Part shown: positions 8,357 through 14,121 of the stretch, piece after piece
Numbering within the stretch: the first letter of the stretch is position 1
Layout of the letters: each line of letters begins with the position of its first letter
Program-made: the position numbers and the translations under genes
IMG/VR virus record: IMGVR_UViG_3300028364_000046
Coordinates: 1-52,374 of that record
DNA length: 52,374 nucleotides
Origin: a virus
Reading direction: 5' to 3' (one strand)
The notes under the pieces: model-generated
What the model was told of the DNA's origin: nothing
The model's input: the letters and a program-made list of their open reading frames with translations, nothing else
Databases searched by the model: none

Positions 8357-8776
8357 CTAGGATGCTAGGGCAGCTTGGTAGTGGGCAATCAATTCAGCTT
8401 TTCTCAAAAGTCTTTTGCCATCTTTCAGTGGGATGTCCAGGGCTTTTACCAACGCGGGCAATTTCAGGTCGGTTACTTTCCACGCCCCAAAATCTACAGG
8501 CACCTCTTCAAGTTGTTCTACTTTAGGTTGTTGTACTTCAGGCACCTCTTCAAGTTGTTGTTGTTGTACTTCAGGCTGGACTTCAGGTTGTTCTACTTCA
8601 GGTTGTTGTTGTTGTACTTCAGGCTGGACTTCAGGTTGTTGTTGTTGTACTTCAGGCTGGGCGAGGTCATGTGAGGCAACAAAGACAATGAACGATATTG
8701 AGACGAATAATGCACCGCCGTATAATGTGCCAGTTAGAAGAGTAGTAAGAACGTTGTCGAGAATTTGGTAAGTCAT
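8357..8776 (-). CDS. Membrane-anchored protein with Gln/Glu repeats and C-terminal Rho-N/SAP-like domain
   Basis: A 139-aa protein. Residues ~12-34 form one hydrophobic segment (LLTGTLYGGALFVSISFIVF), likely a membrane anchor. Residues ~40-92 are low-complexity PEVQQQQ/PEVQ/LEEVP repeats. Residues ~93-139 are a Rho-N/SAP-like helical domain (W-K-V-T-D-L-K-L-P-A-L, then LRKAELIAHY). The domain resembles the N-terminal domain of the neighbouring proteins but is placed at the C-terminus. A membrane anchor joined by a flexible linker to a nucleic-acid-binding-type module could tether DNA or RNA to the membrane; that is inference. It has its own promoter cassette. Confidence 0.6.
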   Translation of the reverse strand: MTYQILDNVLTTLLTGTLYGGALFVSISFIVFVASHDLAQPEVQQQQPEVQPEVQQQQPEVEQPEVQPEVQQQQLEEVPEVQQPKVEQLEEVPVDFGAWKVTDLKLPALVKALDIPLKDGKRLLRKAELIAHYQAALAS

Positions 8777-8865
8777 GAAGTTGTTTGTTTGTGTTTGACT
8801 CTTCTAATATGGCCTATCCTCCAGGGAATGTAACTAGTAAATACACTTAACTTTAGAAATGGCTC
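8777..8865 (-). promoter_or_regulatory. Promoter cassette P3 for the 8357 gene
   Basis: This is a minus-strand copy of the cassette with AGTTAAGTGTATTTACTAGTT, -10-like CATATTAGAAGAG, and CAAACACAAACAAAC before the start codon. Confidence 0.6.
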
Positions 8866-9122
8866 CTTATATGTATGCATGCATACGCGAGGGCGTGGGT
8901 AAGTGGGCTGGGGATCAGCCTAAAGGTATGCCACCAAAGGCTTCCAGGCTTGCTGGGGATCAGCTTGCAGGCTTGCTGGAGGCTGGGGATCAGCATGCGT
9001 GTGAGGGCGTGGGTAAGCGGGCGGGCTGGGCAGGCTTGTGGGCTGGCTGGAGGCTGATAGAGGCCTCCTAATTGGTTGGCTTGGCTTATGCCAGGCTTCT
9101 TAATTAGCAGGCCTCCGTGGGC

Positions 9123-9593
9123 CTACAGGCTGATGTTAGGCACGGAGAAGCTAATCCCAAGTGCATTCACTTTTCGGTCGAATTTCATGCTAGAAGCGGC
9201 GCCCTTAACATCTTTCCAAACACTTGTAAACAACTCTTTGTTATCTTTCTTGTTTACATCGAACTGTAACGATACCCGACTAATCCGGCCGGCAGTGAGC
9301 AACGTAGGTGTATTACGCAGGCTGTAGAATTCCACACTTACGTCAGGGAGGCCTTGACTTCTTAGCTGGTGGTTAAGTGCAATCACTTGGGCAGGGTATA
9401 AGCCAATCAGGACATCTTCAAGTGTCTCATAGCTAGACTCTATGGTGGGCTCATCCATGGCGTTAAGAACTTCTTTTACATCGTCTGCAGTAACCGCCCA
9501 GAGTTCAGGCATTTGAAGCTCTTTAGCAACTTCAAGTAATTGGTATCTAGAAAGGGAATCGATTTGAGTAGCTGTGAGATTTAGGTTAGTCAT
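9123..9593 (-). CDS. Family A paralogue 1: Rho-N/SAP-like domain plus family A domain
   Basis: A 156-aa protein. Residues ~1-48 are the helical Rho-N/SAP-like domain (A-K-E-L-x-M-P-x-L-W-x-V-T). Next comes the family A region: LNHQLRSQGLP near residues 74-84, YSLRNTP near 90-96, then F-D-V-N-K-K-D-N-K-E-L-F-x2-V-W-x2-V, and a closing FSVPNISL. The same order occurs in 9887-10225 (without the N-terminal domain), 10533-11003, 11208-11693 and 21089-21433. I do not know this family. The strong pattern conservation with divergent DNA suggests selection on the proteins. Its promoter cassette has lost about 21 bases including the -10 box, so it may be silent or read from upstream. Confidence 0.65.
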   Translation of the reverse strand: MTNLNLTATQIDSLSRYQLLEVAKELQMPELWAVTADDVKEVLNAMDEPTIESSYETLEDVLIGLYPAQVIALNHQLRSQGLPDVSVEFYSLRNTPTLLTAGRISRVSLQFDVNKKDNKELFTSVWKDVKGAASSMKFDRKVNALGISFSVPNISL

Positions 9594-9660
9594 TTAAGTT
9601 TCGGTTGGGTTGTTTGTGTTTGCCGGAAGTAAAAGCGGTGTATCTACTTAACTTTTGAAA
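9594..9660 (-). promoter_or_regulatory. Decayed promoter cassette P4 (lacks -10 block)
   Basis: Flanking parts of the cassette are present (TTTAAGTTTCGG, then TTGCCGGAAGT, then GTGTATCTACTTAACTT on the plus strand). The block that holds the -10 in other copies (GACTCTTTTAGTATGACCTGT) is absent, as if cleanly deleted. The rest of the spacer to 9886 holds only intergenic repeats. Confidence 0.6.
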
Positions 9661-9886
9661 TTTGTTTGGGCTCCCTTATATATGCACGTGGGCAGGCGTG
9701 GAGGCATATTTGAGGGCGTGCTTGTGGGCGGACTGGGGATCAGCCTGAAGGTATACGGGGCAAGGGTTTCAGGCTTTCTGGGGATCGGCTGGAAAGCTTA
9801 CTGGTGAGGGCTGGAAGGTATACGGGGCAAGGCTTTGGGCTTAGGGGCATGCCAACCAGGAGGCTGGAAGGCATGCCCCGTAAGGG

Positions 9887-10225
9887 TTAGAAGTCGATTC
9901 TAGTTACCCGGTAGGTGATTTCCATGGCGTTGATTTTAGAATTAAATTCCATCTTTGCAGAAGTATGCTGGATGTTTTCCCACACATCTTCGAACAACGC
10001 GGAATTATTCACATTGTTCACGGTGAACACTAAGTCCAACGAACAGATTCTGGCTTTGCCTGCCCGTGTTTCTACCCTAGGTGTGGCGGCCAGCCTGTAG
10101 TTGGCCATGTAGAAAGACCCAGCACTGAACGTAGGCAGTCCAATCTCATTCAACGTCTGGTTCAACACCATCAGTTGCAGTGCGTCCAGGTTTCTCATGA
10201 CTTGATTTAAGGTGACAAAATTCAT
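9887..10225 (-). CDS. Family A paralogue 2, short form without Rho-N/SAP-like domain
   Basis: A 112-aa protein that consists only of the family A region: LNQTLNEIGLP near residues 22-32, YRLAATP near 43-49, F-T-V-N-N-V-N-N-S-A-L-F-x2-V-W-x2-I, and the closing segment YRVTRIDF. It lacks the N-terminal helical domain of its neighbours, so the family A region can stand alone. The start ATG lies directly behind promoter cassette P5. Function is unknown. Confidence 0.65.
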   Translation of the reverse strand: MNFVTLNQVMRNLDALQLMVLNQTLNEIGLPTFSAGSFYMANYRLAATPRVETRAGKARICSLDLVFTVNNVNNSALFEDVWENIQHTSAKMEFNSKINAMEITYRVTRIDF

Positions 10226-10325
10226 TTTGAAGTTTCTCGGTAGGTTTGTTTGCTTGACTCTTTTAGTATGACCTGTTGCCGGAAGAATAGAACCAGTAAA
10301 TACACCTAACTTTCAGAATTGGTTC
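10226..10325 (-). promoter_or_regulatory. Promoter cassette P5 for the 9887 gene
   Basis: A full copy: on the minus strand AAGTTAGGTGTATTTACTGGTT, then GGCAACAGGTCATACTAAAAGAGTC split at the -10 CATACT, then AAGCAAACAAACC. The gap from here to 10532 holds hairpin H5 and intergenic repeats only. Confidence 0.65.
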
Positions 10326-10440
10326 TTTATATGTATGCACGTGTGTATGCGAGGGCATGTGGAGGCTGACTGGGGGTATGCGTGGCAAGGCTTTCAGGCT
10401 GGGCGGGGATCAGCCAGAAGTTGGTTGGAGGCGTGTCCTG

Positions 10441-10516
10441 GAGGCCATTTAAGGCTTGCTAATCGGCCAGGTGGGTTTATACCAGCCAATCGGATTAGCA
10501 AGCCTTAAATGGCCTC
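10441..10516. repeat. Long hairpin element H5
   Basis: Perfect 24-bp arms, GAGGCCATTTAAGGCTTGCT... and the mirror ...AGCAAGCCTTAAATGGCCTC. The inner region has a second pair, CCAGGTGG/CCAGCC. It lies just beyond the stop codon of the minus-strand 10533 gene and could act as its terminator, although no T-tract follows. Confidence 0.85.
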
Positions 10517-10532
10517 TGGGAGGCCGGTGAGC

Positions 10533-11003
10533 TTACAGGCGGATATTGGGCACGGAGAACTTAATTTCTAAGGATTGGGTGGCGTTATTGAATTTAATTC
10601 CGTTGTAGGAGGAAGCGTATCGTACCAATACATTTTCGTAAGTGACCAAATCCTGCTTTTGGCTGACGTGGAAGGTTAGAGAAATCTGTTCTACTTCTTG
10701 GCCGTAGAGTCCCAAACGCAGGCGGGGCTTGGCTCTCAGGCTGTAGTACTCTTCGCAAACTTTTGGCAAACCTTGAGTTTCTAGCTGGCGGTTGAGGTCC
10801 ATGATTTGGGTAATAAGCATGCCATCCAAGACTGTTGTAATGGAAGTGGTGTCCACCTCAATGTTGAATTCAGGGCGTGCCTTAAGTGCTTCACTTAGCT
10901 GCTCTTTTGTCACGTTCCAGGCACTTGGTATGCCTAGCTTTTGGGCAAGAGTCATCATCTGAAAAGTGGTCATGTTATTGATTAGGGATTGGAGGTTGGC
11001 CAT
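10533..11003 (-). CDS. Family A paralogue 3: Rho-N/SAP-like domain plus family A domain
   Basis: A 156-aa protein. Residues ~1-45 carry the helical domain (A-Q-K-L-G-I-P-S-A-W-N-V-T-K-E-Q-L). The family A region follows: LNRQLETQGLP, YSLRAKP, then F-H-V-S-Q-K-Q-D and the closing FSVPNIRL. The usual L-F-x2-V-W is here replaced by T-Y-E-N-V-L, so this copy has diverged. Only the first bases of the promoter cassette remain upstream (TTTAATTTCTCGGTGTG), followed directly by intergenic repeat. Expression may depend on read-through from the 11208 gene, 204 bases upstream on the same strand. Confidence 0.65.
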   Translation of the reverse strand: MANLQSLINNMTTFQMMTLAQKLGIPSAWNVTKEQLSEALKARPEFNIEVDTTSITTVLDGMLITQIMDLNRQLETQGLPKVCEEYYSLRAKPRLRLGLYGQEVEQISLTFHVSQKQDLVTYENVLVRYASSYNGIKFNNATQSLEIKFSVPNIRL

Positions 11004-11207
11004 TTAATTTCTCGGTGTGTATACGGGCATGCGTGGTGTGGGCTGGGGATCAGTGGAAGGTATGCCACCAAAGGCTTACAGGCAGCCTGAGCAAGCCCGG
11101 GACTGGCCTGGAGGCTTGCTGGAGGCTGGGCAGCCTAGCGGCCTCAAGCAGCCTGTAGGGGCCTCAGGCAGCCTGAGCAGCCTGAGGCTTTCTGAGGCTG
11201 CGTAGAA

Positions 11208-11693
11208 TTACAGGTGGATGTCAGGAACTCGGAAGTTCACTTGGGCGTTGCCTACTACTTTGCTGAAGTTGGCTCCGCGAGAAGCGCCCCTCACTTTGGA
11301 CCATACTTGGTCAAATAGCTTTCTGTCTTCTCCTTGGTTGACTTTGAACAGCAGGCTGACACACTTAATTTGAGGCCCGTGTGCTTTGAATTCCACACTT
11401 GGCTCAGCACGCAGACTGAAGTTGCCGATGAACAATCCGCCGCGGAAGATGGCAGGCAGGCCGCGGGCTTCCAGCTGTTGGTTTAACTCCCACACTTGGG
11501 CTTCACTTAGGTGTCTCATAACCTTGTCCAGGCTGTCCAGGTCAATCGACGACTGGAACTTGGGGTTGGCGTTGACGGCCTGCATGACCTGCGCCTTGCT
11601 GCACTCCCAGGGGTTGGGCATACCTAGCTCTTCGGCCAGGGCGTTCAGATTTCTCGAGGACATGGAGTTGATTTGGGATTTGAGGTTAATCAT
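11208..11693 (-). CDS. Family A paralogue 4: Rho-N/SAP-like domain plus family A domain
   Basis: A 161-aa protein. Residues ~1-45 are the helical domain (A-E-E-L-G-M-P-N-P-W-E-C-S-K-A-Q-V). The family A region has LNQQLEARGLP, FSLRAEP, F-K-V-N-Q-G-E-D-R-K-L-F-D-Q-V-W-S-K-V and the closing FRVPDIHL. Its closing motif is closest to that of the plus-strand copy at 21089-21433 (LRVPDIQL). It has a complete promoter cassette (P7), and downstream lies the promoter-less copy at 10533. Function is unknown; the N-terminal domain suggests nucleic-acid contact. Confidence 0.65.
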   Translation of the reverse strand: MINLKSQINSMSSRNLNALAEELGMPNPWECSKAQVMQAVNANPKFQSSIDLDSLDKVMRHLSEAQVWELNQQLEARGLPAIFRGGLFIGNFSLRAEPSVEFKAHGPQIKCVSLLFKVNQGEDRKLFDQVWSKVRGASRGANFSKVVGNAQVNFRVPDIHL

Positions 11694-11795
11694 TTAAGTT
11701 TCTCGGTAGGTTTGTTTGCTTGACTCTTTTAGTATGACCTGTTGCCGGAAGTAATAAAGCGGTGTATCTACTTAACTTCTAGAATTTGGCCTCTT
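11694..11795 (-). promoter_or_regulatory. Promoter cassette P7 for the 11208 gene
   Basis: Complete copy with AGTTAAGTAGATACACCGC, a GGCAACAGGT block, -10 CATACT, AAAAGAGTCAAGCAAACAAA, and GAGAAACTTAA before the start codon (all minus strand). It is followed at 11797-11819 by a (TG)n run of about 11 units and then by intergenic repeats up to 12035. Confidence 0.7.
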
Positions 11796-11796
11796 A

Positions 11797-11819
11797 TGTG
11801 TGTGTGTGTGTGTGTGTGT
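11797..11819. repeat. TG dinucleotide microsatellite
   Basis: About 11 uninterrupted TG units lie between promoter cassette P7 and the intergenic repeats. They sit upstream of a minus-strand promoter, so length changes could alter promoter context. Confidence 0.85.
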
Positions 11820-12035
11820 ATATGGGAATGCATGAGTGTATGCATGCATGCGTGTGGGCGTGCTTACAGGTGGGCTGGAAGGCATGCCACCAAAGGCTTC
11901 CAGGCTTGCTGGGGATCAGCCTGAGGGCATGCTTACAGGTGGGCTAGGGGTATGCCACCAAAGGCTTCCAGGCTTGCTGGGGATCAGCCTGAGTGGAATG
12001 CCAACCAGAAGGCTGGAAGGCATGCCACGCAAGGA

Positions 12036-12257
12036 TTACATGCTGTTTAGGGCGTGCTTAACTAGGCAAGCACAGGCTTCTTCGAGAGTATTAAAATGGG
12101 TCTGAGGCATGTTGGGGAACTCTTCATATTCGTTACAGATACTCCAGACATCATTACTTTTTATTACGTAATGGCCATAAGCAAATTCATTATCATTTAT
12201 AAACATCTCGTAGCACTGGTAAGAGGTGAGTTCGAAAGTGGCTTTGAAGTTAATCAT
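12036..12257 (-). CDS. Small paralogous protein, family B member 2 (unknown function)
   Basis: A 73-aa protein starting MINFKATFELTSY. It shares with 6145-6423 and 13846-14067 the order Y-(aromatic or His)-(Y/V)-(V/L/I)-I-K-x-(N/D)-(D/G)-(V/M)-W-(S/A)-I, an acidic stretch, then (H/E)-F-(N/Q)-T-L-(E/K)-E-A and a closing helix. It contains four cysteines. No membrane segment or known catalytic motif is visible. A complete promoter cassette lies directly upstream. Family unknown; likely a small soluble accessory protein. Confidence 0.6.
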   Translation of the reverse strand: MINFKATFELTSYQCYEMFINDNEFAYGHYVIKSNDVWSICNEYEEFPNMPQTHFNTLEEACACLVKHALNSM

Positions 12258-12350
12258 TTAATTTCTCGGTTGGGTTTGTTTGCTTGACTCTTTTAATATG
12301 ACCTGAATTCTGGGGAATAAAATCAGTAAATGTACTTAACTTTGGTTGAT
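12258..12350 (-). promoter_or_regulatory. Promoter cassette P8 for the 12036 gene
   Basis: Minus strand: AAAGTTAAGTACATTTACTG, -10 CATATT, AAAAGAGTCAAGCAAACAAA, then CCGAGAAATTAA before the start. Confidence 0.65.
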
Positions 12351-12430
12351 CCCCAGAATTTGTATGTGGGTGTTTATACCAGGCCCAGGCATGCCAGCCA
12401 GAGGGCTGGAAGGCATGCCAGGCAAGGGTT

Positions 12431-12610
12431 CTAGCCGTTTCCTTGGAGTTGGTCAATCACATCTTGGAGTCTGAGATTCATACTCATAATCTCATTTAAG
12501 TAGCCCTTAGAATCAGGCAACTTTTCCAACTCTTTAATAGACTTCTGAATGGTGGCCACCTTATTGGCGAAGGTAATGATTTGAATTGCTTGGGCTTCTT
12601 TATTAGTCAT
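12431..12610 (-). CDS. Small coiled-coil protein (59 aa), unknown function
   Basis: A 59-aa protein starting MTNKEAQAIQ and ending LQDVIDQLQGNG. It is entirely helical in character, with leucine/isoleucine spacing that suggests a coiled coil. The start is supported by a complete promoter cassette immediately upstream and by the MTN start shared with the 6145, 7042 and 9123 proteins. It weakly resembles the 61-aa protein at 13270-13455 in size and helical pattern. No function can be assigned. Confidence 0.6.
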   Translation of the reverse strand: MTNKEAQAIQIITFANKVATIQKSIKELEKLPDSKGYLNEIMSMNLRLQDVIDQLQGNG

Positions 12611-12705
12611 TTAAGTTTCTCGGTAGGTTTGTTTGCTTGACTCTTTTAATATGACCTGTATCCGGAATTAATAAAGCAGTAAATACACCTAACTTCTAGA
12701 ATTTG
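12611..12705 (-). promoter_or_regulatory. Promoter cassette P9 for the 12431 gene
   Basis: Complete copy: AAGTTAGGTGTATTTACTGC, -10 CATATT, AAAAGAGTCAAGCAAACAAA, then GAGAAACTTAA before the start codon (minus strand). Confidence 0.65.
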
Positions 12706-12809
12706 TTTGGGGCTCTTATATATATGTATATGCATGCCTGCGCGTAAGGGGATCAGTCCAAAGGCATACGGTGCAAGGCTTTTAGGCACTCTGGGGATCA
12801 GCCAAAATC

Positions 12810-13020
12810 TAGCCGGGGATCAGCCCAAATTTTTATGAATATAGCCGGGGATCAGCCCGAATTTTTATGAATATTAAAAAGTCTGCCTACTAAACTTTAT
12901 GCATACTCTGAGTTGGAATACTAAACTTTATGCGTATTCATACTTTTTCATGAGCGTGCTTCCACATGAACGTATGAGCATACATCCACATGAACGTATG
13001 AGTGTGCTTTCACATGAGCG
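12810..13020. repeat. Cluster of short tandem repeats
   Basis: Three tandem sets follow one another. GCCGGGGATCAGCCC + AATTTTTATGAATAT occurs twice (about 12812-12875). ACTAAACTTTATGC(A/G)TA occurs twice (about 12888-12940). CACATGA(A/G)CGTATGAGxxTxC units occur at about 12962-13022. The stretch carries no convincing gene and is more AT-rich than its surroundings. Confidence 0.65.
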
Positions 13021-13024
13021 TGGA

Positions 13025-13205
13025 TTCACTATTTGGTAGCCCGGCCGGCCCCATACACGCTCATACGTTCATGTATTCATGCTTTTAAGAAGCCTGAACG
13101 TATGAGCGTGCGTTCATGTATTCTTAATTGCAAAAGGGTACTATATAACCATATAGCTATATGGCAATATAATTGTGCGGCAATATAACCATATAGCTAT
13201 ATAGC
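13025..13205. repeat. Left arm of a long inverted repeat flanking the 13270 gene
   Basis: It contains CACTATTTGGTAGCCC, a block with CATACGTTCATGTATTCATG and CTTTTAAGAAGCCTGAACG, and CCATATAGCTATATGG (a perfect 16-bp palindrome at 13149-13164). The same blocks occur in reverse order and complement at 13565-13745. Together they enclose one AT-rich gene and its promoter. Confidence 0.7.
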
Positions 13206-13269
13206 AATTAAGTTTTAGAACGGAAATCCAACCAAAAAAGTTGATTGGTTGAATTCCAGTTCCCTAATT

Positions 13270-13455
13270 TTAATTTTCCATTTGTTCTAGAATTTTTTCG
13301 AGTTTTTTATTCAAATCCAAAAGTTTAGAAACATTTTCCCAAGAAATTGGCAAATCTTTTGAGATATTTAATAAAACTCTGGCTTTTAGAATTTTATCTT
13401 CCAAATCTCTAAGTAAATTTGCTTGAGCAAGTTTTTGTGTTTTTTCGTCGTACAT
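13270..13455 (-). CDS. AT-rich small coiled-coil protein inside an inverted-repeat-bounded segment
   Basis: A 61-aa protein starting MYDEKTQKLAQ and ending LEKILEQMEN. It is Lys/Leu/Glu-rich with heptad-like spacing, so a coiled coil is likely. Its codons are clearly more AT-rich than those of the surrounding genes (many AAA, TTT, ATT, TTA), which suggests a different origin. It is enclosed by long inverted repeats (13025-13205 and 13565-13745). A promoter cassette with the best -10 of the set (TATAAT) lies directly upstream. No function recognised; no transposase signature is present. Confidence 0.6.
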   Translation of the reverse strand: MYDEKTQKLAQANLLRDLEDKILKARVLLNISKDLPISWENVSKLLDLNKKLEKILEQMEN

Positions 13456-13545
13456 CTTAAGAAGTCTCGTGATTTGTTTGCTTGACCTTTTTATTATAAC
13501 GGAATAAAGTCTGAAGTGTACCAGTAAATATACTTAACTTTTAGA
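13456..13545 (-). promoter_or_regulatory. Promoter cassette P10, with possible divergent promoter
   Basis: Minus strand: AGTTAAGTATATTTACTGGT, -10 TATAAT, AAAAAGGTCAAGCAAACAAA. On the plus strand the conserved block reads AAATATACTTAACTT, which itself resembles a -10 (TATACT), so the cassette could fire in both directions. Confidence 0.6.
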
Positions 13546-13564
13546 ATTGAATACATAACCACAT

Positions 13565-13745
13565 AACCATACAACTATATGGCTATATTGCTATATTGCT
13601 ATATGGTTATATGAGCGTGCGTTCAGGCTTCTTAAAAGCATGAATACATGAACGTATGGACGTGCTTAGGGTGGCCCGGGGCTACTTTTAATAAGCATGA
13701 ATACATGAGCGTGCTTGAGGGGCTTGTGGGCTACCAAATAGTGGT
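13565..13745. repeat. Right arm of a long inverted repeat flanking the 13270 gene
   Basis: Contains CTATATGGTTATATG, GCGTTCAGGCTTCTTAAAAG with CATGAATACATGAACGTATG, and GGGCTACCAAATAGTG. These are the reverse complement of blocks in 13025-13205 and lie in mirror order. The arm is imperfect (insertions and a partial internal duplication of the TAAGCATGAATACATGAGCG block). Confidence 0.7.
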
Positions 13746-13750
13746 CTTGT

Positions 13751-13826
13751 GGCGTCCACGGAGGCTTGCTAAGTGGTTTACTGGTGTAATGCCTATTGAC
13801 GGGTTTAGCAAGCCTTAATGGACGAC
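13751..13826. repeat. Hairpin element H6
   Basis: AGGCTTGCTAA pairs with TTAGCAAGCCT, with partial outer pairing (GTCCA/TGGAC). The loop is longer and less paired than in H3-H5. It lies beyond the stop of the minus-strand 13846 gene. Confidence 0.65.
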
Positions 13827-13845
13827 GGGGAAGCCTTAGGTGGAT

Positions 13846-14067
13846 TTATAGGCCGCTTTCGTAACTCTGCGCAAACTGGATAAGCCGTCTTTTAGCTTCT
13901 TTAAGTGTTTGGAATTCACTTTCATATAAATGGTCAATTTCAAACTCGTTACTGTCTATGGCCCACATACCATCGTTCTTAATTAGGTAGTAGGGAAAGG
14001 GGTCTTCGTTGTAGTTGATGTACAGGTAGTAACAACTAGCGTAAGTAAGCCTGAAAGTATAATTCAT
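13846..14067 (-). CDS. Small paralogous protein, family B member 3 (unknown function)
   Basis: A 73-aa protein starting MNYTFRLTYASCYY. It has the family B order: Y-Y-L-I-K-N-D-G-M-W-A-I, an acidic stretch, E-F-Q-T-L-K-E-A and a closing helix. The N-terminal half is rich in Tyr. It is the last member on the right side of the accessory array. Unlike the others its promoter is not a cassette copy but a simple -10 (TATACT) about 30 bases upstream. Function unknown. Confidence 0.6.
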   Translation of the reverse strand: MNYTFRLTYASCYYLYINYNEDPFPYYLIKNDGMWAIDSNEFEIDHLYESEFQTLKEAKRRLIQFAQSYESGL

Positions 14068-14074
14068 TTGAGTG

Positions 14075-14110
14075 CCTGTAAATTACTTCTAAGTATACTT
14101 TGAAAGAGCT
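14075..14110 (-). promoter_or_regulatory. Promoter -10 box for the 13846 gene
   Basis: The minus strand reads AAAGTATACTTAGAAG about 25-35 bases before the start codon. The -10 TATACT is clear; no good -35 is visible. It lies between the stop of the 14122 gene and the 13846 start. Confidence 0.5.
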
Positions 14111-14121
14111 TGTGATATAAC

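Larger units (their letters stand above)
8100..12020. repeat. Dispersed intergenic repeat family (GCTTGCTGGGGATCAGCC units)
   Basis: The spacers between minus-strand genes share a family of 20-45-base modules. Recurrent pieces are TATGCATGCATG, GAGGGCGTGCTTG, GGTATGCCACCAAAGGCTT, CAGGCTTGCTGGGGATCAGC and CTGAGGGCATGCTTACAGG. Near-identical copies lie at 8097-8225, 8869-9010, 9690-9880, 11010-11170 and 11830-12025. At 11880-11995 two copies stand in tandem. They lie just upstream of each promoter cassette. Short plus-strand reading frames run through them, but these translate only the repeats. Confidence 0.75.

Noticed and set aside
8061-9071. Plus-strand reading frames (8061-8324 and 8859-9071) with similar proteins (APYMYAC..., GDQPKGMPPKA)
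   Set aside because: Their similarity comes from the intergenic DNA repeats. They run antisense to or between promoter cassettes, have no good start signals, and the same repeats are read in other frames elsewhere (11017-11205, 11836-12105).
12810-13205. CRISPR-like look of the short repeats
   Set aside because: Repeats are irregular in length and spacing, no uniform spacers, and no cas genes are present.
13025-13745. Insertion sequence
   Set aside because: The inverted arms enclose only a 61-aa coiled-coil gene; there is no transposase and I could not see a target-site duplication.
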